Part shown: piece after piece, positions 8,885-18,203 of the stretch
How the letters are laid out: every line of letters starts with the position of its first letter
Position numbering within the stretch: the stretch's first letter is position 1
Origin: Streptomyces sp. WAC08241
GTDB lineage: Bacteria > Actinomycetota > Actinomycetes > Streptomycetales > Streptomycetaceae
Direction of reading: 5' to 3'
Length of the DNA: 64,000 nucleotides
Assembly (NCBI GenBank): GCA_007858575.1
Contig: CP042279.1
Location: 1 to 64,000 of the forward strand
Notes under the pieces: generated by a model
Database searches by the model: none
Told to the model about the DNA's origin: nothing
Seen by the model: only the letters and a program-made list of their open reading frames with translations
Made by a program: the position numbers and the translations under genes

Positions 8885-9768
8885 TCAAGAGCGGGTCAAA
8901 GAGGGTGGATTGTCTGATTTCGCGTGCCGCACGGGCACGACGAGGGGGACCCCGGTCCGGGGTGCGGGAACACCTCCACCGGCTGCCGGTAGACCCGGCC
9001 CAGGAGCTCCGCGCCGAACACCTCGGAGGGAGGACCCTCCACCGCGATCCGGCCGTCGTGCAGCACCCCGACCCGGTCGGCGTGGGCGGCGGCCAGCCCC
9101 AGGTCGTGCAGGACCACCACCACGGCGACCCCGGCCGCCGCCCGCTCCCGGCAGACCCGCAGGACCAGTTCCTGGTGGCGCAGGTCCAGGGCGGCCGTCG
9201 GCTCGTCGAGCAGCAGCAGCCCGGTCCGCTGGGCTAGGACGCGGGCGAGCGCCACCTGGGCCCGCTCGCCGCCGGACAGCGCGGAGAACGGGCGGCCGGC
9301 GAACTCTTCGGTCTCGGTGGCCGCCATCGCCTCCGCGACTGCCTCCTCGTCCTCGTCCTCCCGGACGGTCCCGGCCCAGGGCGCTCCTGCCCATCCGTAC
9401 GACCTCGGCGACGGGGAAGGGGAAGGACAGGGTGGCGTCCTGCGGCAGCACGGAGCGGCGCAGGGCGAGTTCGCCGGCCGTCCGGGCGGCTGCGGGCCGG
9501 CTCCCCGATCCGCACCTCCCCGGCGTCCGGGGCGAGGTCGGCGGCGAGGGCGGCGAGCAGCGTCGACTTCCCGGCCCCGTTCGGGCCCACTAGGGCGAGG
9601 ACCTCCCCGGCCCGCACCCCGATCCCGACGCCGTCGAGCACGGCCCGCCGGCCCTGCTCGATCCGGCACCCCGACGGCCTCGGCGACCACCTCGCCGGGC
9701 GCGGCGGGGACGGGCAGCTCGCGCGGGTGCCGGCGCGGGAGGCGCCCCCGGAACGGTACGGACGTCAT
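8885..9768 (-). CDS. hmuV: HmuV, heme ABC transporter ATP-binding protein
   Basis: Cytoplasmic ATPase of the heme importer. Walker A is [11 protein letters not shown], the signature motif is [20 protein letters not shown], Walker B is [13 protein letters not shown], and the switch histidine is in [14 protein letters not shown], all in family order. The ATG at 9768 overlaps the hmuU stop (ATGA), indicating translational coupling. Reading through indels (about 9680, 9490, 9385, 8960) gives about 294 residues ending [10 protein letters not shown] or shortly after. Two CTA leucine codons inside CTAG tetramers (9234, 9590) are atypical for this genome. Third gene of hmuTUV; transcription probably responds to iron through the box at 12049. 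Confidence 0.92.
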
Positions 9769-10860
9769 GCCCAACCACCTTGCTTGCGACGGGTCCTGCG
9801 CAGCAGCCAGAAGAAGAAGGGGCTGCCGATGAGGGCGGTGAGGACGCCTAGGGGAGTTCGGCCGGGGCCGCGACCGTACGGGCCGCGAGGTCGCCGGCGG
9901 TGAGGGCGACCGCGCCGCCCAGCGCGCTGCCCGGCACCAGGAAGCGGTGGCCCGGACCGTTCACCATGCGCAGGACGTGCGGGACCACCAGGCCGACGAA
10001 GGTGACGATGCCGGAGACCGCGACCGCCGCCGCCGTGAGCAGCGCCACCACCAGGATCAGGGCGATCCGCAGCTGCTCCACGTCCACGCCCAGGTGGCGC
10101 GCGGGCCGTTCGCCGAGCGCGAGCAGGTCGAGGCGGCGGGCGTGGAAGGGGGCGGCGAGCAGGCCGGTGAGCGCGCACGGCAGGACGGCGAGCACCTTCG
10201 GCCAGGTGGCCTGGGCGAGCGAGCCGAGCTGCCAGAAGGTGATCTGGCTGATCTGCGCGTTGTCGGCGAAGAAGATGAATAGGCCGATGAGCGCGCCCGC
10301 GAACGCGGTCACCGCGATGCCCGTCAGGATCAGCGTCACCACTTCGGTGCGCCCGCCCGAACGGGACATGGCGTACACGACCGCCACGGTCACCAGGCCG
10401 CCGGCGAAGGCGCAGGCCGTCACCGTCCAGTTGCCGAGGAAGGTGAGCCTGAGGGCGATGGCGCCGACCGCGCCGACGGCCGCGCCCGAGGAGATCCCGA
10501 TGACGCCGGGCTCGGCGAGCGGATTGCCGAACACGCCCTGCATCAGGGCGCCCGCGCAGCTGAGGGAGGCGCCGACGAGGACGGCGAGGACGACCCGGGG
10601 CAGCCGGATGTTCCACAGGACGCTCTCCGCCGTGCGGTCGAGCGCGTGCCCGCCGAGCCCGGCCCGGTGCTGGAGGGAGGCGAGGACGTCGCCGAGGGGG
10701 ATCTCGTACGCCCCGATCCCGGCGGACAGGAGCGCGAGGAGGAGCAGGGCGGCGAGCAGGGAGGCGGTGAGGACGGCGGACCGGCCGCACCGGGTGCGCG
10801 GGGCGGCCGGGGCCTTGCCGGACGGTCCGGTCGCCGCGGGTTCTCCTGGAGCGCGGTCAC
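9765..10860 (-). CDS. hmuU: HmuU, heme ABC transporter permease (FecCD family)
   Basis: Polytopic membrane permease of about 365 residues. FecCD hallmarks: MQGVFGNPLAEPGVIGISSG, FADNAQISQITFWQLGSLAQ, GIVTFVGLVVPHVLRMVNGP and the end LIGSPFFFWLLRRTRRKQGG. Many hydrophobic helices are evident. The likely start is GTG at 10860, overlapping the hmuT stop as GTGA; the early part then reads TALQENPAATGPSGKAPAAP after one indel. A second break at 9848 creates an apparent TAG (CTAG where CTGG is expected), which I read as an error because the adjoining frame continues the conserved C-terminus. Middle gene of hmuTUV. Confidence 0.92.
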
Positions 10861-11929
10861 TTCTTCTTCCCGTACAACTGAGTCGACCAGGGACCGCAGC
10901 ACCAGGTCGGTGCGCGGCCCGTAGTTGAGGAGGACGCCGTCGTCCACGGTGACGACCCGGCGGTCCGCGCCGGCCGGGGTCTCGGCCACGCCGGGGATCC
11001 CCACCAGGCCGTCCACGCCGCCGACCGATGCGAGTCCCTTGCTCATGACGAGGATCGCGTCGGGCGCGGCCTTCGCCAGGGCCTCGCTGGTGATCGGGGT
11101 GAAGTCCTTGACCAGGCCCGACTCTTGCCCGCGTCGACCGCGCCGGCCGCTTCGAGCAGGGGAGCTTCGCGCCGGACCCGGCGCCGCCGAGCAGATAGAC
11201 GGGCGGCCGAGCCGCGCACGTAGAGGAAGGCCACCCGGGGCTTCTCCGCGCGGGCCGGGACCGCCTTCCGCACGGCGTCGATCCGCTCCTGGGTACGGGT
11301 GTGCAGGGCGGCGCCCGAGTCGGGGACGCCGAGGGCGGCGGCGACCGCGTCGATGCGGGTGCCGACGTCGGAGAGGGACGTGGCCGGCTTCACGACGACG
11401 AGGGGGACGCTCGCGTCGCGGATCTGCGCGATCGCCTCGGCCGGTCTGGTGGTGCCCTCGGCGACGACGAGGGTGGGCTTCAGGGAGAGGACGCTCTCGG
11501 CGGAGACGTCGTGGGCGCGGGTCACCACCGGGAGCTTCTCCGCCCGTTCGAAGGTGGCGGTGATGTCCCGGGCGACGACCCGGTCGCCGAGGCCGAGGGT
11601 GAAGACGATCTCGCTGAGGGAGCCGCTGAGCGGGACGATCCGCTCGGTGGAGGTCACGGTGACCTTCCGTCCGTCGGCCGAGTCGACCGTGACGGGCAGG
11701 CGGGGGACGGCCGGGGCGGCGAGCGGCTCGACGCGATCGGGGGCGGCTGCGCTCTTCTCGGCGGGGCTGCTCTCCGTGGCGGAGCCGCTCTTCGCGGCGG
11801 GGTTGCTCCTCGTGCCGGGGGCGCCGCCACCGCCTTCTCCGCTTCCGTTTCCGCAGCCGGTCGCCACGAGGGCGAGGGTGAGCACTGCCGTCAGGCGCTC
11901 CCGCGAGGCGAGTTCTGCGCACCGGACAC
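10857..11929 (-). CDS. hmuT: HmuT, heme-binding substrate lipoprotein
   Basis: Extracellular lipoprotein that hands heme to HmuUV. Lipobox LVATGC after the hydrophobic segment RLTAVLTLALVATGC. A Gly/Ser/Ala-rich linker follows, then a periplasmic-binding-protein fold of the BtuF/FhuD type: ERIVPLSGSLSEIVFTLGLG, VVARDITATF, SVLSLKPTLVVAEGTTRPAE and FTPITSEALAKAAPDAILVM. The start is inferred as GTG 11929 (VSGAQNSPRERL), joined to the signal by one indel near 11890. The true end is probably DQLYGKKK at 10857, overlapping hmuU. About 357 residues. Another frame break near 11130-11200. Confidence 0.9.
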
Positions 11930-12048
11930 CGTCCTGTCGTCGTTCCGCTTGTCCTGCTCGTGCTGCCGGGGCCCGGCCCTGGGGGCACGGCCCCGGGGGT
12001 CCGGGGCCGGGGCGGGGATCGGGGATTCCGTCCGGAGCCCGGCATAGC

Positions 12049-12067
12049 TTAGGTTAGCCTTGCCTAA
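12049..12067. promoter_or_regulatory. iron box between divergent hmuTUV and HtaA genes
   Basis: TTAGGTTAGCCTTGCCTAA: near-complete match to the 19-bp DmdR/IdeR iron box and close to palindromic. It sits 25 bp before the first HtaA-protein ATG and about 120 bp before hmuT, so it may serve both directions. Confidence 0.88.
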
Positions 12068-12091
12068 GTCGCCAGCCCTCGGAGGGGTTCC

Positions 12092-13724
12092 ATGCTGCTG
12101 TCCAGACCCGCCCGCGCGCTCGTCGTGACCCTGTTCGCGGCGCTGCTCGCCGCTCTGGTCCCGCCCTCCGCCGCCCATGCGGAGAGCCGCACGGTCCAGG
12201 GCGGGCGGCTCGACTGGGGCATCAAGTCCTCCTTCCAGAGCTACGTCACCGGGCCCATCGCACAAGGCAGTTGGAGCCTCACCGGCGGAGCTGCCACGGT
12301 CGGCGGCAGCCAGTTCCGCTTCCACTCCGCGCAGGGCTCGTACGACCCGGAGACCGGCGCCTTCGAGGCCGCTCTTCTCCGGCGGCGTCCGGTTCACCGG
12401 CCACCGCAAGGCGGACGGCACCGACGAACTGGACCTCACCATCAGCCGCCCCCGGATCCGGATCCAGGGAGGACGGGGCACCCTCTACGCCGACATGACG
12501 AGCAAGGCCAGGGGCAGCGGCCGCGCGAGCGTTCTCCTCGCAGGTGCCGCTCGCCACCCCGCACCTCGGCGGCGTCGACATGCGCGGCGGCGGCAGCCCC
12601 GTCGCCCTCGCCGGGATCCCCGCCACCCTCACTGCGCAGGGCGCCACGGCCTTCGCCGGTACTACCCGGCCGGCACGCGGCTCGACCCGGTCTCCCTCTC
12701 CGTCGACGTCCGGACGCCGAAGCCGAGCGCGCCGAGCGCCGCGCCCTCCTCCGCCGCCCCCACCGGGAAGCCCGAGCCCTCGAAGACCCCGGAGCCCTCG
12801 GAGAAGCCGGCCCCGGCCGCCGGTTACTTCCGGGACGCGGCCGTCGACTGGGGCGTCCGCCGCACCTTCCGCGAGTACGTCACCGGCTCCGTCGCGCAGG
12901 GGAGGTGGACCCTGGCCGACGGCGCCCGGGACGGCGGCGCGCTCTTCCGCTTCACCGGCGGCAAGGGCACGTACGACCCGGCCCGGAAGACTCCTCGACG
13001 CCGCCTTCGCGGGCAGCGTCCGCTTCACCGGCACCCACCTCGACCTCACCCTCGGCAAGGTGACCGTCCGCGTGAAGGACGGCAAGGGCACCCTCGGCGC
13101 CGACGTCACCACCTCCGGCAGGACCGAGAGGAACGTCCCGCTCGTCACCTTCGCCGCCCCGGACCTCGCCCCGGAGGACGGCCTCGCTGCCGTCACTGAG
13201 GCCCCCGCCACCCTCACCGAGGGCGGAGCGAAGGCCTTCGGCGGGATGTACCGGGCCGGGACCGCGATGGACCCTGTCTCGCTCGCCGTCGCCGTCGACG
13301 GGAAGGCGGAGCTGCCCGCGCTCCCGGACCTCGGCAGCGACGCGACTGCCACCCCGCGGGCCACGGCCACCGCCGCCCCGGCGACCCCGGCTGCGACTGC
13401 CCCGGCCGCCGCCCCCGCGTCGTCCTCCGGCTCCTCCCTCGGCACGTACCTCGCGATCGGCGCGGGCGTCCTCGTCGTCGCCGCGCTCGCGGTCCTCGCC
13501 GCCCCGCGCCGTCGCCGCACGGACACCCCCACTTCCCGACCGCCACCTCCCGAACCGCCGCACGGACAACCCGGCCACCCGAACCACCGCGTACCGCACT
13601 TCCGCCGCCCGAACCACCGCACCGCGCCCCCGCGCCCCCGCCCGGGCACCCCCATGCCTCCACCGCGCACACCCCCGCGCGGTCCCTTCCCGCGCGCACC
13701 CCCCCGCGCCCCGCGCACCCCTAG
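12092..13724 (+). CDS. HtaA-domain heme-binding protein, membrane anchored
   Basis: Surface protein that probably captures heme for HmuT. Signal peptide LVVTLFAALLAALVPPSAAHA. Two HtaA-type domains are visible: the first begins RLDWGIKSSFQSYVTGPIAQ, the second DWGVRRTFREYVTGSVAQGR, each with a later RFTG..GTYDP-like segment and LDPVSLSVDV/MDPVSLAVAV ends. The domains are separated by a Pro/Ser/Thr linker (PSKTPEPSEKPAP). A membrane helix GTYLAIGAGVLVVAALAVLA followed by RRRR ends the folded part. Beyond it a Pro/Arg/His-rich stretch remains open; the true stop is uncertain and I place it at the TAG at 13722-13724, just before the next gene. Several indels break the frame. Corynebacterial HtaA is the known functional model. 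Confidence 0.85.
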
Positions 13725-13735
13725 GAGAATCCGTC

Positions 13736-15421
13736 ATGGCCCTATCCATGCGCCGTTCCGTCACCCTGGCCGCCGCCGTCGCCACGGCCGCCGCCCTGGG
13801 AACGGGCGCCCTCGCCCTCGCCCTGCCCGCGGCGGCCGAGGGCGCGCTCCCCGCTGCCGCTGACCGGCGGCACCCTCGACTGGGGCATCAAGCAGTCCTT
13901 CCGCTCGTACCTGATGCAGCCCTTCGCCCACGGGAGGATCACGGTCGAGGGCGGCGCGCGGCAGGCCGCGAACAACGGCGTGTTCACCTTCGTCGACGGT
14001 GCCGGGACCTACGACACGACCACCCACGGCACCGCCACCGCCTTCAAGGGCGGCGTGCACTTCGAGGCTCACGAGGGCGTCCTCGACATCCGCGTCTCGG
14101 ACGTGAAGCTGTCGACGAAGGGGTCGGCCGAGCCGACCGGCGAGATCACCGCCGACGTCGTCACCAAGGAGAAGGACGGCACCTTCAGCACCCGCTCCGA
14201 CATCCCCTTCGCCGCCCCTCGACATGACCGGTGTCCGGCTCGCGCAGGGCGTCGGCGGCGCCATGGTCTTCAAGGACATCCCGGCGAAGCTGACGAAGGA
14301 GGGCGCCGCGGCCTTCGCGGGCTTTCTACAAGGAGGGCGACGCGCTCGACGCGGCCACCCTCACGGTGAAGGCGGGCAGCAGGCCGACCACCCCGGCCCC
14401 GACCACCACCCCGCCGACCACCCCGCCGACTCCGGACCACCCCGGCCCCGACGACGACCACGCCCACCGGCCCGGCCCCCACGACCACCGGACCGACGAG
14501 CCCCGCGCCCACGACCACCGGACCGACCGGCCCGGCGCCCACGACCACCGCGCCCACGAGCCCCGCCCCGACTGGCGCCACCACGGCCCTGCCGGTCGCC
14601 GGCCCCGCCGAGGTCGTCAACGGCAAGCTCACCTGGGGCGTGAAGGAGAGCTGGCAGCGGTACGTCGGCGAGATCTGCGGCGGCACGGTCACCACCTCCG
14701 AGGGCGCGAAGAAGAACGGCGCGGCCTACGACTTCGGCTTCGCCAAGGCCGACCTCGACGCCGAGGCCCGCAAGGCCGAGGCCGCCTTCTCCGGCAGACT
14801 GGCCTTCGTCTGCGAGGCGCACGGCATCCGGTGGACCGTCTCCGACCTCAGGGTGAAGGCGGCCGGCGCCACCGGCACCCTCACCGCCGACGTCACCTCC
14901 GCCACCGGCACTAAGCAGGACGTCGCCCTCGTCGACCTGGACCTGTCGAAGGCCGACTGGGCGGCGAAGGACGGGGTCGTCACCCTCGCGGGCGTCCCGG
15001 CGAAGCTGACCGCGGCGGGCTCCGCGAGCTTCAGCGCCCCCGGCGGCCAGGGCGGTTACCCGGCGGGCACCGCCATGGACCCGGTGACCGTCTCCCTCTC
15101 GCTCGACTGGGACGCTACGCTGCCCCTGGCCCCCGGCGGCACCTCCGGTTCCGGCGGCACGGGCTCCGACGGCGGTTCGTCCACCACGGGCGGCTCGTCC
15201 ACCACGGGCGGCGGCACGGGCGGCTCCGGCACGGTCGGCGGTGGCGGCACGGTCGGTGGCGGGACTGCCGGCGGGGCTGGCGCGATCGGCGGCTCCGGCG
15301 CCCTCGCCTCCACCGGCTCGGACGTCCCGACCGGCTCTCCTCGTCGGCGCTCTCCGCCCTGACTGTCGCGGCCGGAGCGGCTGTCGTCGTCGCGGCCCGG
15401 CGCCGCACCGCGGCCTCCTGA
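13736..15421 (+). CDS. HtaA-domain protein with LAXTG sortase anchor
   Basis: Secreted heme-binding protein of about 560 residues destined for the cell wall. Signal sequence RRSVTLAAAVATAAALGTG. HtaA domain 1 runs roughly 13870-14370 (DWGIKQSF, VFTFVDGAGTYDTTTHGTAT). A Thr/Pro linker of repeated PTTTGPTSPA units follows (14390-14590). HtaA domain 2 runs 14625-15110 (LTWGVKESWQRYVGEICGGT, RLAFVCEAHGIRWTVSDLRV). Next is a Gly/Ser/Thr tail (GGSSTTGGSSTTGGG). The C-terminus reads LASTG, then a hydrophobic helix LVGALSALTVAAGAAVVVAA and RRRTAAS once an indel near 15345 is bridged. LAXTG is the known Streptomyces sortase E signal. It follows the first HtaA gene after the RBS TAGGAGAA and shares its iron box. 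Confidence 0.85.
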
Positions 15422-15438
15422 TCCGCCACTCCTCACTC

Positions 15439-15475
15439 GGCAGGGCCGCACCCGGATTCCGGGCGCGGCCCTGCC
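15439..15475. terminator. hairpin terminator after HtaA operon
   Basis: Perfect 11-bp inverted repeat GGCAGGGCCGC / GCGGCCCTGCC, 18 bp after the HtaA stop. Confidence 0.75.
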
Positions 15476-15503
15476 CCCTTGCGACGAGTGGTTGAATTCC
15501 GCC

Positions 15504-16174
15504 ATGAACACGACCGCCACTGACATCGACGTCCTGCGGGTCTTCTGTGCGGGCGACGGCCGGTACGGCAACCCCTCGGAGTCGTACGGGACGCCCGTAC
15601 CCACCCCGACGAGTCTCTCGCGGCAGGCGCTCGCCAAGGAGCTCGGCTTCAGCGAGACGGTGTTCGTGGACGACCCGGAGCGCGGGCTCGTCGACATCTA
15701 CACGCCCGGTCTGCGGTTGCCTCTTCGCCGGGCACCTGCTTCGTCGGCGCGGCTCTGGCTGCTCGACCTGGAGGTCGTCCACCCGCCCGCGGGCGAGGTG
15801 TGGGTGCGCGGCGACGGGGAGTTCACCTGGATCGAGGCGCGCGCCGAATGGGCCCCGCCCCGCACCCTGCGCCGGTACGCCTCCGCCGCCGAGGTGGAGG
15901 CCCTGGAGGTCCCGGAGCCCGGCGATTGGATCTACGCCTGGGCCTGGGAGGAGGAGGCCGCGGCCGGGTCAGGGCGCGGGCCTTCCCGGGGCGCGGCGAC
16001 GGCATCGACGAGGACGAGGCGACCGGCGCGGCGGCGCTGCTCCTCACGGCGGAGCTGGGACGGGCCCTGAATATCACGCAGGGCCGGGGGTCGCAGTTGC
16101 TCACCGCCCCCGGCCCCGACGGCATCGTGGAACTCGGCGGACGCGTCCGCCTGGAGGGCACGCTCACGCGCTGA
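15504..16174 (+). CDS. PhzF-family (phenazine biosynthesis-like) isomerase
   Basis: Cytoplasmic protein of about 223 residues resembling PhzF-family isomerases. Seen: IDVLRVFCAGDGRYGNPSES near the start, LAKELGFSETVFVDDPERGL (the family's active-site glutamate lies in the SETVF motif), PGDWIYAWAWEEE, and after an indel near 15965 RARAFPGRGDGIDEDEATGA and NITQGRGSQLLTAPGPDG. Frame breaks also lie near 15725-15750. The ATG at 15504 is preferred over the in-frame TTG at 15492. The substrate is not predictable; there is no phenazine cluster here. It sits between two iron-regulated units but has no iron box of its own that I can see. Confidence 0.8.
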
Positions 16175-16198
16175 CCCCTCCCGTACGGTCCGGAGGCC

Positions 16199-16849
16199 TC
16201 ACGCGCTCAGCGGAAACTCGCTCCCGAGCTGGTGGAAGACCGCGCTGTTGAAGGCGAAGGCGCGCTTGCACTCGTCGACGATCCGCTGCTTCTCCAGGTC
16301 GTCGGCGTTCACCCCGTCGAGCAGCTTCCCGGTACGCCCGCTTGAACGCGGCCGGGTTGGAGATCCCCTCGAAGACGTAGAAGCGGACGCCGTCGCCCTT
16401 GCGCGCGAAGCCCCAGGTGCGCTCCGCCTTGTCGCGGATGATCTGACCGCCCGACAGGTCGCCCAGGTAGCGCGTGTAGTGGTGCGCCACGTAGCCGGCG
16501 GGCCAGTCGCGGGCGCACGCGGCGACCCGCTCGGCGTAGACCGTGGTGGCCGGCAGCGGCGTGGCGGCGGCCTGTCAGCCGGGGCCCCGCAGATGGGTGA
16601 GGTCCTGCTCCAGGGCGGCCGTGCGGAACAGCTCGGGCTGTATGAACGGCCCGGCGACCGGGTCTCGCGCAGCGCCTCCGCGCCCTCCCTCCAGGCCCGG
16701 TAGACGAACCAGAGCTGCTCGGTGTAGCGCGCGTAGGCGTCGACCCCCAGGCGCCCGCCGAGGAGGTCACCCATGAAGGACGACGTCTCCGCTTCGGTGT
16801 GCTGCTCGTGCGAGGCCGTGCGGATGAGCGTCGAGAAGGGCGTGTCCAA
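16199..16849 (-). CDS. biliverdin-producing heme oxygenase
   Basis: Cytoplasmic heme oxygenase of about 216 residues that would open imported heme to biliverdin, CO and iron. Seen: LIRTASHEQHTEAETSSFMG, where the HEQH segment holds the proximal heme histidine of the family, YARYTEQLWFVYRAW, the signature YTRYLGDLSGGQIIRDKAER, GVRFYVFEGISNP, and the end AFNSAVFHQLGSEFPLSA. Indels near 16330, 16575 and 16660 split the frame. A strong iron box lies about 50 bp upstream, so expression should rise when iron is scarce. It completes the HtaA-HmuTUV heme route encoded next to it. Confidence 0.92.
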   Translation of the reverse strand: MDTPFSTLIRTASHEQHTEAETSSFMGDLLGGRLGVDAYARYTEQLWFVYRAWREGAEALRETRSPGRSYSPSCSARPPWSRTSPICGAPADRPPPRRCRPPRSTPSGSPRAPATGPPATWRTTTRATWATCRAVRSSATRRSAPGASRARATASASTSSRGSPTRPRSSGRTGKLLDGVNADDLEKQRIVDECKRAFAFNSAVFHQLGSEFPLSA

Positions 16850-16894
16850 GGCGTGCCTCCGGGACTGATGGGACGGGAACCAGTGACGATCCTG

Positions 16895-16913
16895 CCAAGT
16901 TAGGCTTACCTAA
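16895..16913. promoter_or_regulatory. iron box upstream of heme oxygenase
   Basis: CCAAGTTAGGCTTACCTAA: the right 14 bases (TTAGGCTTACCTAA) match the DmdR/IdeR iron box exactly. It lies 46 bp upstream of the heme oxygenase start. Confidence 0.85.
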
Positions 16914-16975
16914 GTCAACTGGTTCCCGACGTCCTGTCGGTAAAAAAGCTACCCACTTCCCGGGGCGCGGCAACG

Positions 16976-17830
16976 TCAGGGCAGCGTGAGGATCTCCGCC
17001 CCGGTCTCGGTCACGACGAGGGTGTGCTCGAACTGGGCCGTCCGCTTGCGGTCCTTGGTCACCACGGTCCAGCCGTCGTCCCACATGTCGTAGTCGTGGG
17101 TGCCGAGCGTCAGCATCGGCTCGATGGTGAAGGTCATGCCGGTCTTGATCTCGGTGGTGTGGTGCGGGGAGTCGTAGTGCGGCACGATCAGGCCGGAGTG
17201 GAAGGACGAGTTGATGCCGTGCCCGGTGAAGTCGCGCACGACCCCGTAGCCGAACCGCTTGGCGTACGACTCGATGACCCGCCCGACGATGTTGATCCGG
17301 CGGCCCGGCTTCACCGCCTTGATCGCCCGGTTCAGGGCCTCCCGGGTCCGCTCCACGAGCAGCCGGGACTCCTCGTCGACGTCGCCGCAGAGGTAGGTGG
17401 CGTTGTTGTCGCCGTGGACGCCGTTGATGTACGCGGTGACGTCCAGGTTCACGATGTCGCCGTCCCGCAGCACCGTGGAGTCCGGGATGCCGTGGCAGAT
17501 GACCTCGTTGACCGAGGCGCACAGCGACTTGGGGAAGCCCCGGTAGCCGAGGGTGGAGGGGTAGGCGCCGTGGTCGCACATGAACTCGTGCGCGACCCGG
17601 TCGAGCTCGTCGGTGGTGACGCCGGGGCGATGTGCTTGGCGGTTTCCTCCATCGCCTGCGCGGCGATGCGGCTGGCGATCCGCATCCGCTCGACGGTGTC
17701 GGAATCCTGCACCTCGGGCCCGGTGTACGGGGTCGGTGCGGGCTTCCCGACGTACTCGGGGCGGCGGATGGAACCCGGAACGGAGCGGTGGGGGAGAGCT
17801 CCCCGGTACGAGAAGCGACTGGCCAGACAT
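16976..17830 (-). CDS. map: type I methionine aminopeptidase
   Basis: Removes N-terminal methionine from new proteins in the cytoplasm. The start is [10 protein letters not shown]. The catalytic core includes [36 protein letters not shown], the metal-binding aspartates in [20 protein letters not shown], histidine in [14 protein letters not shown], and glutamates in [11 protein letters not shown] and [15 protein letters not shown]. About 285 residues, including the N-terminal extension typical of actinobacterial MetAPs. Indels near 17795 and 17630 put [19 protein letters not shown] and [19 protein letters not shown] in another frame. Divergent from the small gene at 17890. Confidence 0.95.
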   Translation of the reverse strand: MSGQSLLVPGSSPPPLRSGFHPPPRVRREARTDPVHRARGAGFRHRRADADRQPHRRAGDGGNRQAHRPGVTTDELDRVAHEFMCDHGAYPSTLGYRGFPKSLCASVNEVICHGIPDSTVLRDGDIVNLDVTAYINGVHGDNNATYLCGDVDEESRLLVERTREALNRAIKAVKPGRRINIVGRVIESYAKRFGYGVVRDFTGHGINSSFHSGLIVPHYDSPHHTTEIKTGMTFTIEPMLTLGTHDYDMWDDGWTVVTKDRKRTAQFEHTLVVTETGAEILTLP

Positions 17831-17889
17831 GCCAGCGAGTGTAACGACCGGGTCTGGGGCACCATGATCTTCGGAGGAAGGAGCCGACG

Positions 17890-18123
17890 ATGGCCCTGTT
17901 CAAGAAGCGCACGGCGGGCAAACCGGGCGAGTGGTACTACTGCCTGGAGCACAAGAAGGTCGAGGAGGGCCCCGAATGCCCCTCGAAGAACCGTTTCGGC
18001 CCGTACACCACCCGTGAGGGAGGCCTCCCACGCCATGGAGACCGCCCGCGAGCGGAACCTGGAGTGGGAGACGGACCCGCGCTGGCACGACGCCGGGGGA
18101 AGAAGGACGAGAACCCCGAGTAG
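17890..18123 (+). CDS. small conserved hypothetical protein
   Basis: About 77 residues, [20 protein letters not shown] then [20 protein letters not shown]. After an indel near 18020 the other frame reads [20 protein letters not shown], and the last residues return as KKDENPE; I believe the real protein uses that order. Two cysteines (YYC..ECP) may form a small metal or disulfide site. Resembles small conserved Streptomyces proteins next to map; function unknown. RBS GAAGGAG lies just upstream. Confidence 0.7.
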   Translation: MALFKKRTAGKPGEWYYCLEHKKVEEGPECPSKNRFGPYTTREGGLPRHGDRPRAEPGVGDGPALARRRGKKDENPE

Positions 18124-18203
18124 CCCGTGTGACCCGCGGAGGCGGTACGGGAGCCCCGGGCCGCTCCGGTGCTCCCGGGCCGGCTCCGGGGCCCTGGGCC
18201 GCT

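Noticed and set aside
10543..12045. 500-codon open frame across hmuT/hmuU
   Set aside because: Arg/Pro-rich shadow frame; it only holds true protein in short parts where indels shift the real hmuT and hmuU frames into it.
15504..16174. PhzF-like gene as sign of phenazine production
   Set aside because: No other phz genes; PhzF-family proteins are common stand-alone isomerases.
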